From: Piscicola geometra
Lineage: Eukaryota > Annelida > Clitellata > Hirudinida > Piscicolidae
Reading direction: 5' to 3'
DNA: 64,000 nucleotides
NCBI GenBank assembly: GCA_943735955.1
Contig: OX030956.1
Span: 15,977,695-16,041,694, forward strand
The notes under the pieces are model-generated. The model made no database searches. It was not told the DNA's origin and saw nothing but the letters and a program-made list of their open reading frames with translations. The translations under genes were made by a program, and so were the position numbers. Shown here piece after piece: positions 20,360 to 34,100 of this stretch. Within the stretch, counting starts at the first letter, position 1, and each line of letters starts with the position of its first letter.

Positions 20360-20771
20360 TGTCTCATGATTGAACGAAAGATTTTTTAAAAACTTCATTT
20401 TTAAAAATTTTTCACTGGCAATGAAATTCCACGCTAGGCCGAGATCCTCGCCGCTCCGGTCGAATGCGCGAGAAAACATGCTTTAATCGGCTTGGGTCCC
20501 ATTGAAACGCGATTATAATCTGTGAATTTACTCTTAATTTTCTAAGACTTTCAAGTTTTTCAACGGCATCCGCCGTCGCATCTCCTATCTCCCTCGATGA
20601 CCGCTCACTTAGTGTATTAACAACTCGTTTCGATTTCATCGTCTATTTATCGTAATTAAATTTTTTTTGCTTTATTCACCCCCCTTAGTTAAGGAAAAAG
20701 GGTAGATATGACCCCGCGGGCAGTCTCCGGGAAACCAAAGATTTTTGATTCCGGGGGAAGTATGGTTGCAA
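20360..20771 (+). repeat. Block C2, copy 6
   Basis: 412 bp. It shares CTGTGAATTTACTC and CGATTTCATCG with copy 7. The minus-strand short frame (20412-20639) is 75 codons here. Confidence 0.87.
20708..20771 (+). pseudogene. 18S rRNA central fragment, copy 6
   Basis: Central 18S match ending GTTGCAA, consensus copy. Confidence 0.92.
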
Positions 20772-22474
20772 GACGATGAAGACGATGAAGACGATGAAGA
20801 CGATGAAGACGATGAAGACGGTGAAGACGATGAAGACGATGAAGACGATGAAGACGGTGAAGACGATGAAGACGATGAAGACGATGAAGACGATGAAGAC
20901 GAACGATGAAGACGATGAAGACGAACGATGAAGACGATGAAGACGGTGAAGACGGTGAAGACGGTGAAGACGATGAAGACGATGAAGACGGTGAAGACGA
21001 ACGATGAAAACGTTGAAGACGGTGAAGACGATGAAGACGGTGAAGACGATGAAGACGGTGAAGACGATGAAGACGGTGAAGACGATGAAGACGGTAAAGA
21101 CGATGAAGACGGTGAAGACGATTAAGACTGTGAAGACGGTGAAGACGAACGATGAAGACGATGAAGACGGTGAAGACGATGAAGACGGTGAAGACGATGA
21201 AGAGGGTGAAGACGATTAAGACGGTGAAGACGATGAAGACGATGAAGACGAACGATGAAGACGGTTAAGACGGTGAAGACGGTGAAGACGGTGAAGACGA
21301 TGAAGACGATGAAGACGGTGAAGACGATGAAGACGGTGAAGACGAACGATGAAGACGATGAAGACGGTGGAGACGATGAAGACGATGAAAACGGTGAAGA
21401 CGATGAAGACGGTGAAGACGATGAAGACGGTGAAGACGGTGAAGACGAACGATGAAGACGATGAAGACGGTGAAGACGATGAAGACGGTGAAGACGGTGA
21501 AGACGAACGATGAAGACGATGAAGACGGTGAAGACGATGAAGACGGTGAAGACGGTGAAGACGATGAAGACGGTGAAGACGATGGAGACGGTGAAGACGG
21601 TGAAGACGAACGATGAAGACGATGAAGACGGTGAAGAGGATGAAGACGGTGAAGACGATGAAGACGGTGAAGACGATGAAGACGATGAAGACGGTGAAGA
21701 CGATGAAGACGGTGAAGACGGTGAAGACGGTGAAGACGATGAAGACGATGAAGACGGTGAAGACGATGAAGACGATGAAGACGAACGATGAAGACGATGA
21801 AGACGGTGAAGACGGTGAAGACGGTGAAGACGATGAAGACGGTGAAGACGATGAAGACGGTGAAGACGATGAAGACGGTGAAGACGGTGAAGACGAACGA
21901 TGAAGACGAACGATGAAGACGATGAAGACGGTGAAGACGATGAAGACGGTGAAGACGATGAAGACGGTGAAGACGATGAAGACGGTGAAGACGGTGAAGA
22001 CGGTGAAGACGGTGAAGACGGTGAAGACGATGAAGACGATGAAGACGATGAAGACGATGAAGACGATGAAGACGGTAAAGACGATGAAGACGGTAAAGAC
22101 GATGAAGACGGTAAAGACGATGAAGACGGTAAAGACGATGAAGACGGTAAAGACGATGAAGACGGTGAAGACGGTGAAGACGAAAGATGAAGACGGTGAA
22201 GACGATGAAGACGGTGAAGACGGTGAAGACGGTGAAGACGGTGAAGACGGTGAAGACGAACGATGAAGACGATGAAGACGGTGAAGACGATGAAGACGGT
22301 GAAGACGATGAAGACGATGAAGACGGTGAAGACGATGAAGAATGTGAAGACGGTGAAGACGGTGAAGACGGTGAAGACGATGAAGACGATGAAGACGGTG
22401 AAGACGGTGAAGACGATGAAGACGATGAAGACGATGAAGACGGTGAAGACGATGAAGACGATGAATACGATGAA
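20772..22474 (+). repeat. 9-bp minisatellite array A8
   Basis: 1.7 kb. The first ~850 bp match the start of A9 (24,588) at an offset of 3,816-3,825 bp, while the 3' part (GGTAAA x5 at 22,071-22,158, GAAGAATGTG near 22,340, GAATACGATG) matches A4/A7. A8 therefore looks like a mosaic of an A9-type 5' half and an A4/A7-type 3' half. Confidence 0.97.
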
Positions 22475-22682
22475 AGGTGTTGGTTGATATAGACAGCAGT
22501 TAAAATAAAATTGTTTCAATCTTATCGTCTCTTATACGGCCTTATTTTCGTTTCACAAAAATTGAAACTCGATGTCTCACGCTAGTTAACTCTTGTATAT
22601 TCTATAGGTATAGGCATGCTTCGAAACTCAAGATAATAAAGTTTCAAATGGCAACTCTTGTCAAATGAATTTATTTTGAGAT
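22475..22682 (+). repeat. Block B, copy 8
   Basis: 208 bp. Private change AATGAATTTATTTTG, and the following C block begins TTATCTCATG instead of TTGTCTCATG. It is the last B in the window; array A9 does not reach one. Confidence 0.86.
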
Positions 22683-23168
22683 TTATCTCATGATTGAACG
22701 AAAGATTTTTTAAAATTTTTATTTAAAAAATTTTTCACCGGCAATGAAATTCCACGCTAGGCCGAGATCCTCACCGCTCCGGTCGAATGCGCGAGAAAAC
22801 ATGCCTTCACCGGCTTGGGTCCCATTGAAACGCGATTATAATCTGTAAACGATTATAAAAAGACTGACCGATCAAATATTTTGAGCTCGAAACGAGTTTC
22901 TCAAAATGCACCTTGAACGTTTGTTATTCCCCACTGGCCTGATGCGCTGCTTATTCGCTTAAGATAGGCTAACCGTTTAAGGGGACGTCTATTAGCGGCA
23001 ATAAGCGCGTGATCTCCTATCATCATCACTCGATCTCGGTAAAGCAGAGATTCGAAGCTGATAAATTATCTTCGATATAGCCGCTTTTACGAGCGGCGAC
23101 GACTATCGAAGGCGACTAGAAGACTCGTCGACTTTAGGCCAGCGACGCTAGTCTTCTTGCTCGTGTAT
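22683..23168 (+). repeat. Block C1, copy h
   Basis: 486 bp, CGTTTAAGGGG subgroup. Private change: TCTCAAAATGCACC. Confidence 0.85.
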
Positions 23169-23428
23169 TACCTGGTTGATCCTGCCAGTAGTTATATGCT
23201 TGTCTCAAAGATTCGGCTCGTAAATTTTGGTGACTCTGAATAAATTACGGCTGATCGCACGACCTAGCGTCGGCGACAGATCTTTCAAGTGTGTGCCCTA
23301 TCAACTTTCGATGGTATGTGATATGCTTACCACGGTTGTAACGGGTAACGGGGAATCAGGGTTCGATTCCGGAGAGGGAGCATGAGAAACGGCTACCACA
23401 TCCAAGGAAGGCAGCATGCGCGCAAATT
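23169..23428 (+). pseudogene. 18S rRNA 5' fragment, copy 9
   Basis: 260 bp, same variant set as copy 6 (AATAAATTACGG, GCAGCATGCGCG). Confidence 0.93.
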
Positions 23429-23914
23429 TGTCTCATGATTGAACGAAAGATTTTTTAAAAATTTCATTTTAAAAATTTTTTCACTGGCAATGAAATTCCA
23501 CGCTAGGCCGAGATCCTCGCCGCTCCGGTCGAATGCGCGAGAAAACATGCCTTCACCGGCTTGGGTCCCATTGAAACGCGATTATAATCTGTAAACGATT
23601 ATAAAAAGACTGACCGATCAAATATTTTGAGCTCGAAACGAGTTTCTCAAAAAGCACCTTGAACGTTTGTTATTCCCCACTGGCCTGATGCGCTGCTTAT
23701 TTGCTTAAGATAGGCTAACCGTTCAAGGGGACGTCTATTAGCGGCAATAAGCGCGTGATCTCCTATCATCATCACTCGATCTCGGTAAAGCATAGATTCG
23801 AAGCTGATAAATTATCTTCGATATAGCCGCTTTTACGAGCGGCGACGACTATCGAAGGCGACTAGAAGACTCGTCGACTTTAGGCCAGCGACGCTAGTCT
23901 TCTTGCTCGTGTAT
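23429..23914 (+). repeat. Block C1, copy i
   Basis: 486 bp, CGTTCAAGGGG subgroup. Private changes: CTTATTTGCTTAAG and AAAGCATAGATTCG. Confidence 0.85.
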
Positions 23915-24174
23915 TACCTGGTTGATCCTGCCAGTAGTTATATGCTTGTCTCAAAGATTCGGCTCGTACATTTTGGTGACTCTGAATAAATAACGGCTGA
24001 TCGCATGACCTAGCGTCGGCGACAGATCTTTCAAGTGTGTGCCCTATCAACTTTCGATGGTATGTGATATGCTTACCACGGTTGTAACGGGTAACGGGGA
24101 ATCAGGGTTCGATTCCGGAGAGGGAGCATGAGAAACGGCTACCACATCCAAGGAAGGCATCAGGCGCGCAAATT
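23915..24174 (+). pseudogene. 18S rRNA 5' fragment, copy 10
   Basis: 260 bp, same variant set as copy 8 (CGTACATTTTGG, GATCGCATG, GGCATCAGG). Last recognisable 5' 18S piece before the long array. Confidence 0.93.
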
Positions 24175-24587
24175 TGTCTCATGATTGAACGAAAGATTTT
24201 TTAAAAACTTCATTTTTAAAAAATTTTCACTGGCAATGAAATTCCACGCTAGGCCGAGATCCTCGCCGCTCCGGTCCAATGCGCGAGAAAACATGCTTTA
24301 ATCGGCTTGGGTCCCATTGAAACGCGATTATAATCTGTGAATTTACTCTTAATTTTCTAAGACTTTCAAGTTTTTCAACGGCATCCGCCGTCGCATCTCC
24401 TATCTCCCTCGATGACCGCTCACTTAGTGTATTAACAACTCGTTTCGATTTCATCGTCTATTTATCGTAATTAAATTTTTTTTTGCTTTATTCACCCCCC
24501 TTAGTTAAGGAAAAAGGGTAGATATGACCCCGCGGGCAGTCTCCGAGAAACCAAAGATTTTTGATTCCGGGGGAAGTATGGTTGCAA
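24175..24587 (+). repeat. Block C2, copy 7
   Basis: 413 bp, sister of copy 6. Private changes: GGTCCAATGCGCG and, in the 18S part, CTCCGAGAAACC. The minus-strand short frame is at 24227-24454. Confidence 0.87.
24524..24587 (+). pseudogene. 18S rRNA central fragment, copy 7
   Basis: Central 18S match ending GTTGCAA, here opening the 39-kb array. It carries G-to-A in CCGGGAAACC (CCGAGAAACC), a position essentially fixed in working 18S. Confidence 0.91.
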
Positions 24588-26027
24588 GACGATGAAGACG
24601 ATGAAGACGATGAAGACGATGAAGACGATGAAGACGGTGAAGACGATGAAGACGATGAAGACGATGAAGACGGTGAAGACGATGAAGACGATGAAGACGA
24701 TGAAGACGATGAAGACGAACGATGAAGACGATGAAGACGAACGATGAAGAAGATGAAGACGGTGAAGACGGTGAAGACGGTGAAGACGATGAAGACGATG
24801 AAGACGGTGAAGACGAACGATGAAAACGTTGAAGACGGTGAAGACGATGAAGACGGTGAAGACGATGAAGACGGTGAAGACGATGAAGACGGTGAAGACG
24901 ATGAAGACGGTAAAGACGATGAAGACGGTGAAGACGATTAAGACTGTGAAGACGGTGAAGACGAACGATGAAGACGATGAAGACGGTGAAGACGATGAAG
25001 ACGGTGAAGACGATGAAGAGGGTGAAGACGATTAAGACGGTGAAGACGATGAAGACGATGAAGACGAACGATGAAGACGGTTAAGACGGTGAAGACGGTG
25101 AAGACGGTGAAGACGGTGAAGACGATGAAGACGATGAAGACGGTGAAGACGATGAAGACGGTGAAGACGAACGATGAAGACGATGAAGACGGTGAAGACG
25201 ATGAAGACGATGAAAACGGTGAAGACGATGAAGACGGTGAAGACGATGAAGACGGTGAAGACGGTGAAGACGAACGATGAAGACGATGAAGACGGTGAAG
25301 ACGATGAAGACGGTGAAGACGGTGAAGACGAACGATGAAGACGATGAAGACGGTGAAGACGATGAAGACGGTGAAGACGGTGAAGACGATGAAGACGGTG
25401 AAGACGATGGAGACGGTGAAGACGGTGAAGACGAACGATGAAGACGATGAAGACGGTGAAGAGGATGAAGACGGTGAAGACGGTGAAGACGATGAAGACG
25501 ATGAAGACGAACGATGAAGACGATGAAGACGGTGAAGACGGTGAAGACGGTGAAGACGATGAAGACGGTGAAGACGATGAAGACGGTGAAGACGATGAAG
25601 ACGGTGAAGACGGTGAAGACGAACGATGAAGACGAACGATGAAGACGATGAAGACGGTGAAGACGATGAAGACGATGAAGACGATGAAAACGGTGATGAC
25701 GATGAAGAAGGTGAAGACGATGAAGACGATGAAGACGAACGATGAAGACGATGAAGACGAACGATGAAGACGATGAAGACGAACGATGAAGACGATGAAG
25801 ACGGTGAAGACGGTGAAGACGGTGAAGACGATGAAGACGATGAAGACGATGAAGACGGTGAAGACGAACGATGAAGACGTTGAAGACGGTGAAGACGATG
25901 AAGACGGTGAAAACGATGAAGACGGTGAAGACGATGAAGACCGTGAAGACGATGAAGACGGTAAAGACGATGAAGACGGTGAAGACGATGAAGACTGTGA
26001 AGACGGTGAAGACGGTGAAGACGAACG

Positions 26028-27975
26028 ATGAAGACGATGAAGACGGTGAAGACGAACGATGAAGACGATGAAGACGGTGAAGACGATGAAGACGGTGAAG
26101 ACGGTGAAGACGGTGAAGACGATGAAGACGATGAAGACGATGAAAACGGTGAAGACGATGAAGACGGTGAAGACGATGAAGACGGTGAAGACGGTGAAGA
26201 CGAACGATGAAGACGATGAAGACGGTGAAGACGATGAAGACGGTGAAGACGGTGAAGACGATGAAGACGGTGAAGACGATGGAGACGGTGAAGACGGTGA
26301 AGACAGTGAAGACGATGAAGACAGTGAAGACGATGAAGACGGTGAAGACGATGAAGACGGTGAAGACGATGAAGACGATGAAGACGAACGATGAAGACGG
26401 TTAAGACGGTGAAGACGGTGAAGACGGTGAAGACGGTGAAGACGATGAAGACGATGAAGACGGTGAAGACGATGAAGACGGTGAAGACGAACGATGAAGA
26501 CGATGAAGACGGTGAAGACGATGAAGACGATGAAAACGGTGAAGACGATGAAGACGGTGAAGACGATGAAGACGGTGAAGACGGTGAAGACGAACGATGA
26601 AGACGATGAAGACGGTGAAGACGATGAAGACGGTGAAGACGGTGAAGACGATGAAGACGGTGAAGACGATGGAGACGGTGAAGACGGTGAAGACGGTGAA
26701 GACAGTGAAGACGATGAAGACAGTGAAGACGATGAAGACGGTGAAGACGATGAAGACGGTGAAGACGATGAAGACGGTGAAGACGGTGAAGACGAACGAT
26801 GAAGACGAACGATGAAGACGATGAAGACGGTGAAGACGATGAAGACGGTGAAGACGATGAAGACGATGAAGACGATGAAGACGAACGATGAAGACGATGA
26901 AGACGGTGAAGACGGTGAAGACGGTGAAGACGATGAAGACGATGAAGACGATGAAGACGGTGAAGACGAACGATGAAGACGTTGAAGACGGTGAAGACGA
27001 TGAAGACGGTGAAAACGATGAAGACGGTGAAGACGATGAAGACCGTGAAGACGATGAAGACGGTAAAGACGATGAAGACGGTGAAGACGATGAAGACTGT
27101 GAAGACGGTGAAGACGAACGATGAAGACGATGAAGACGGTGAAGACGAACGATGAAGACGATGAAGACGGTGAAGACGATGAAGACGGTGAAGACGGTGA
27201 AGACGAACGATGAAGACGATGAAGACGGTGAAGACGAACGATGAAGACGATGAAGACGGTGAAGACGATGAAGACGGTGAAGACGGTGAAGACGGTGAAG
27301 ACGATGAAGACGATGAAGACGATGAAAACGGTGAAGACGATGAAGACGGTGAAGACGATGAAGACGGTGAAGACGGTGAAGACGAACGATGAAGACGATG
27401 AAGACGGTGAAGACGATGAAGACGGTGAAGACGGTGAAGACGATGAAGACGGTGAAGACGATGGAGACGGTGAAGACGGTGAAGACAGTGAAGACGATGA
27501 AGACAGTGAAGACGATGAAGACGGTGAAGACGATGAAGACGGTGAAGACGATGAAGACGATGAAGACGAACGATGAAGACGGTTAAGACGGTGAAGACGG
27601 TGAAGACGGTGAAGACGATGAAGACGATGAAGACGGTGAAGACGATGAAGACGGTGAAGACGAACGATGAAGACGATGAAGACGGTGAAGACGATGAAGA
27701 CGATGAAAACGATGAAGACGATGAAGACGGTGAAGACGATGAAGACGGTGAAGACGGTGAAGACGAACGATGAAGACGATGAAGACGGTGAAGACGATGA
27801 AGACGGTGAAGATGGTGAAAACGATAAAGACGGTGAAGACGATGGAGACGGTGAAGACGGTGAAGACGGTGAAGACAGTGAAGACGATGAAGACAGTGAA
27901 GACGATGAAGACGGTGAAGACGATGAAGACGGTGAAGACGATGAAGACGGTGAAGACGGTGAAGACGAACGATGA
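26028..27975 (+). repeat. Higher-order repeat, ~1,182-bp period (two copies)
   Basis: The order of variant monomers and 13-bp punctuations from 26,028 recurs from 27,210. The offset is 1,182 bp up to about 27,600 and 1,173 bp (one monomer lost) after that. Some point differences distinguish the copies (for example GATGGTGAAAACGATAAAG near 27,810). Confidence 0.85.
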
Positions 27976-30900
27976 AGACGATGAAGACGGTGAAGACGAT
28001 GAAGACGGTGAAGACGATGAAGACGATGAAGACGATGAAGACGAACGATGAAGACGATGAAGACGGTGAAGACGGTGAAGACGGTGAAGACGATGAAGAC
28101 GGTGAAGACGGTGAAGACGAACGATGAAGACGAACGATGAAGACGATGAAGACGGTGAAGACGATGAAGACGATGAAAACGGTGAAGACGATGAAGACGG
28201 TGAAGACGATGAAGACGGTGAAGACGGTGAAGACGAACGATGAAGACGATGAAGACGGTGAAGACGAACGATGAAGACGATGAAGACGGTGAAGACGATG
28301 AAGACGGTGAAGACGAACGATGAAGACGATGAAGACGGTGAAGACGATGAAGACGGTGAAGACGATGAAGACGGTGAAGACGGTGAAGACGGTGAAGACG
28401 GTGAAGACGGTGAAGACGATGAAGACGGTGAAGACGATGAAGACGGTGAAGACGATGAAGACGGTGAAGACGGTGAAGACGAACGATGAAGACGTTGAAG
28501 ACGGTGAAGACGATGAAGACGGTGAAGACGATGAAGACGGTGAAGACGATGAAGACGGTGAAGACGATGAAGACGGTGAAAACTATGAAGACGGTAAAGA
28601 CGATGAAGACGGTGAAGACGATGAAGACTGTGGAGACGGTGAAGACGAACGATGAAGACGATGAAGACGAACGATGAAGACGATGAAGACGAACGATGAA
28701 GACGATGAAGACGAACGATGAAGACGATGAAGACGGTGAAGACGGTGAAGACGGTGAAGACGATGAAGACGATGAAGACGATGAAGACGGTGAAGACGAA
28801 CGATGAAGACGATGAAGACGGTGAAGACGATGAAGACGGTGAAGACGATGAAGACGATGAAGACGAACGATGAAGACGGTTAAGACGGTGAAGACGGTGA
28901 AGACGGTGAAGACGGTGAAGACGATGAAGACGATGAAGACGGTGAAGACGATGAAGACGGTGAAGACGAACGATGAAGACGATGAAGACGGTGAAGACGA
29001 TGAAGACGATGAAAACGGTGAAGACGATGAAGACGGTGAAGACGATGAAGACGGTGAAGACGGTGAAGACGAACGATGAAGACGATGAAGACGGTGAAGA
29101 CGATGAAGACGGTGAAGACGGTGAAGACGATGAAGACGGTGAAGACGATGGAGACGGTGAAGACGGTGAAGACGGTGAAGACAGTGAAGACGATGAAGAC
29201 GATGAAGACAGTGAAGACGATGAAGACGGTGAAGACGATGAAGACGGTGAAGACGATGAAGACGGTGAAGACGGTGAAGACGAACGATGAAGACGATGAA
29301 GACGGTGAAGACGATGAAGACGGTGAAGACGATGAAGACGGTGAAGACGATGAAGACGATGAAGACGGTGAAGACGATGAAGACGGTGAAGACGGTGAAG
29401 ACGGTGAAGACGGTGAAGACGATGAAGACGATGAAGACGGTGAAGACGATGAAGACGATGAAGACGAACGATGAAGACGATGAAGACGGTGAAGACGGTG
29501 AAGACGGTGAAGACGATGAAGACGGTGAAGACGATGAAGACGGTGAAGACGATGAAGACGGTGAAGACGGTGAAGACGAACGATGAAGACGAACGATGAA
29601 GACGATGAAGACGGTGAAGACGATGAAGACGATGAAAACGGTGAAGACGATGAAGACGGTGAAGACGATGAAGACGGTGAAGACGGTGAAGACGAACGAT
29701 GAAGACGATGAAGACGGTGAAGACGAACGATGAAGACGATGAAGACGGTGAAGACGATGAAGACGGTGAAGACGAACGATGAAGACGATGAAGACGGTGA
29801 AGACGATGAAGACGGTGAAGACGATGAAGACGGTGAAGACGGTGAAGACGGTGAAGACGGTGAAGACGATGAAGACGGTGAAGACGATGAAGACGGTGAA
29901 GACGATGAAGACGGTGAAGACGGTGAAGACGAACGATGAAGACGTTGAAGACGGTGAAGACGATGAAGACGGTGAAGACGATGAAGACGGTGAAGACGAT
30001 GAAGACGGTGAAAACGATGAAGACGGTAAAGACGATGAAGACGGTGAAGACGATGAAGACTGTGGAGACGGTGAAGACGAACGATGAAGACGATGAAGAC
30101 GAACGATGAAGACGATGAAGACGGTGAAGACGGTGAAGACGGTGAAGACGATGAAGACGATGAAAACGATGAAGACGGTGAAGACGATGAAGACCGTGAA
30201 GACGATGAAGACGGTAAAGACGATGAAGACGGTGAAGACGATGAAGACTGTGAAGACGGTGAAGACGGTGAAGACGAACGATGAAGACGATGAAGACGGT
30301 GAAGACGAACGATGAAGACGATGAAGACGATGAAGACGGTGAAGACGGTGAAGACGATGAAGACGGTGAAGACGGTGAAGACGAACGATGAAGACGATGA
30401 AGACGGTGAAGACGGTGAAGACGGTGAAGACGGTGAAGACGATGAAGACGGTGAAGACGATGAAGACGGTGAAGACGATGAAGACGGTGAAGACGGTGAA
30501 GACGAACGATGAAGACGTTGAAGACGGTGAATACGATGAAGACGGTGAAGACGATGAAGACGGTGAAGACGATGAAGACGGTGAAAACGATGAAGACGGT
30601 AAAGACGATGAAGACGGTGAAGACGATGAAGACTGTGGAGACGGTGAAGACGAACGATGAAGACGATGAAGACGAACGATGAAGACGATGAAGACGAACG
30701 ATGAAGACGATGAAGACGAACGATGAAGACGATGAAGACGGTGAAGACGGTGAAGACGGTGAAGACGATGAAGACGATGAAGACGATGAAGACGGTGAAG
30801 ACGAACGATGAAGACATTGAAGACGGTGAAGACGATGAAGACGGTGAAAACGATGAAGACGTTGAAGACGATGAAGACCGTGAAGACGATGAAGACGGTG

Positions 30901-31169
30901 AAGACGATGAAGACGATGAAGACGAACGATGAAGACGGTGAAGACGGTGAAGACGGTGAAGACGGTGAAGACGATGAAGACGGTGAAGACGATGAAGACG
31001 GTGAAGACGGTGAAGACGATGAAGACGGTGAAAACGATGAAGACGGTAAAGACGATGAAGACGGTGAAGACGATGAAGACTGTGGAGACGGTGAAGACGA
31101 ACGATGAAGACGATGAAGACGAACGATGAAGACGATGAAGACGAACGATGAAGACGATGAAGACGAACG

Positions 31170-34100
31170 ATGAAGACGATGAAGACGGTGAAGACGGTGA
31201 AGACGGTGAAGACGATGAAGACGATGAAGACGATGAAGACGGTGAAGACGATGAAGACTGTGAAGACGGTGAAGACGAACGATGAAGACGATGAAGACGG
31301 TGAAGACGATGAAGACGGTGAAGACGATGAAGACGATGAAGACGGTGAAGACGATGAAGACGGTGAAGACGGTGAAGACGGTGAAGACGGTGAAGACGAT
31401 GAAGACGATGAAGACGGTGAAGACGATGAAGACGATGAAGACGAACGATGAAGACGTTGAAGACGGTGAAGACGGTGAAGACGGTGAAGACGATGAAGAC
31501 GGTGAAGACGATGAAGACGGTGAAGACGATGAAGACGGTGAAGACCGTGAAGACGAACGATGAAGACGATGAAGACGGTGAAGACGATGAAGACGGTGAA
31601 GACGAACGATGAAGACGATGAAGACGGTGAAGACGATGAAGACGGTGAAGACGATGGAAACGGTGAAGACGGTGAAGACGATGAAGACGGTGAAGACGAT
31701 GAAGACGGTGAAGACGATGAAGACGGTGAAGACGGTGAAGACGAACGATGAAGACGGTGAAGACGATGAAGACGGTGAAGACGGTGAAGACGGTGAAGAC
31801 GATGAAGACGGTGAAGACGGTGAAGACGGTGAAGACGGTGAAGACGGTGAAGACGATGAAGACGATGAAGACGGTGAAGACGATGAAGACGGTGAAGACG
31901 AACGATGAAGACGATGAAGACGGTGAAGACGATGAAGACGATGAAATCGGTGAAGACGATGAAGACGGTGAAGACGATGAAGACGGTGAAGACGGTGAAG
32001 ACGAACGATGAAGACGATGAAGACGGTGAAGACGATGAAGACGGTGAAGACGAACGATGAAGACGATGAAGACGGTGAAGACGATGAAGACGGTGAAGAC
32101 GATGGAAACGGTGAAGACGGTGAAGACGATGAAGACGGTGAAGACGATGAAGACGGTGAAGACGATGAAGACGGTGAAGACGGTGAAGACGAACGATGAA
32201 GACGGTGAAGACGATGAAAACGGTGAAGACGGTGAAGACGGTGAAGACGGTGAAGACGATGAAGACGGTGAAGACGATGAAGACGGTGAAGACGGTGAAG
32301 ACGATGAAGACGGTGAAGACGGTGAAGACGAACGATGAAGACGTTGAAGACGGTGAAGACGAAGAAGACGGTGAAGACGATGAAGACTGTGGAGACGGTG
32401 AAGACGAACGATGAAGACGATGAAGACGAACGATGAAGACGATGAAGACGAACGATGAAGACGATGAAGACGAACGATGAAGACGATGAAGACGGTGAAG
32501 ACGGTGAAGACGGTGAAGACGATGAAGACGATGAAGACGATGAAGACGGTGAAGACGAACGATGAAGACATTGAAGACGGTGAAGACGATGAAGACGGTG
32601 AAAACGATGAAGACGTTGAAGACGATGAAGACCGTGAAGACGATGAAGACGGTGAAGACGATGAAGACGATGAAGACGAACGATGAAGACGGTGAAGACG
32701 GTGAAGACGGTGAAGACGGTGAAGACGATGAAGACGGTGAAGACGATGAAGACGGTGAAGACGATGAAGACGGTGAAAACGATGAAGACGGTAAAGACGA
32801 TGAAGACGGTGAAGACGATGAAGACTGTGGAGACGGTGAAGACGAACGATGAAGACGATAAAGACGAACGATGAAGACGATGAAGACGAACGATGAAGAC
32901 GATGAAGACGAACGATGAAGACGATGAAGACGGTGAAGACGGTGAAGACGGTGAAGACGATGAAGACGATGAAGACGATGAAGACGGTGAAGACGATGAA
33001 GACTGTGAAGACGGTGAAGACGAACGATGAAGACGATGAAGACGGGGAAGACGATGAAGACGGTGAAGACGATGAAGACGGTGAAGACGATGAAGACGAT
33101 GAAGACGAACGATGAAGACGGTGAAGACGGTGAAGACGGTGAAGACGGTGAAGACGATGAAGACGATGAAGACGGTGAAGACGATGAAGACGGTGAAGAC
33201 GAACGATGAAGACGATGAAGACGGTGAAGACGATGAAGACGATGAAATCGGTGAAGACGATGAAGACGGTGAAGACGATGAAGACGGTGAAGACGGTGAA
33301 GACGAACGATGAAGACGATGAAGACGGTGAAGACGATGAAGACGGTGAAGACGAACGATGAAGACGATGAAGACGGTGAAGACGATGAAGACGGTGAAGA
33401 CGGTGAAGACGATGGAAACGGTGAAGACGGTGAAGACGATGAAGAAGGTGAAGACGATGAAGACGGTGAAGACGAGTAAGACGGTGAAGACGGTGAAGAC
33501 GAACGATGAAGACGGTGAAGACGATGAAGACGGTGAAGACGGTGAAGACGGTGAAGACGGTGAAGACGATGAAGACGGTGAAGACGATGAAGACGGTGAA
33601 GACGGTGAAGACGATGAAGACGGTGAAGACGGTGAAGACGATGAAGACGGTGAAGACGGTGAAGACGGTGAAGACGGTGAAGACGGTGAAGACGGTGAAG
33701 ACGATGAAGACGATGAAGACGGTGAAGACGATGAAGACGGTGAAGACGAACGATGAAGACGATGAAGACGATGAAATCGGTGAAGTCGATGAAGACGGTG
33801 AAGACGATGAAGACGGTGAAGACGGTGAAGACGAACGATGAAGACGATGAAGACGGTGAAGACGATGAAGACGGTGAAGACGAACGATGAAGACGATGAA
33901 GACGGTGAAGACGATGAAGACGGTGAAGACGATGAAGACGGTGAAGACGGTGAAGACGATGAAGACGGTGAAAACGATGAAGACGGTAAAGACGATGAAG
34001 ACGGTGAAGACGATGAAGACTGTGGAGACGGTGAAGACGAACGATGAAGACGATGAAGACGAACGATGAAGACGATGAAGACGAACGATGAAGACGATGA

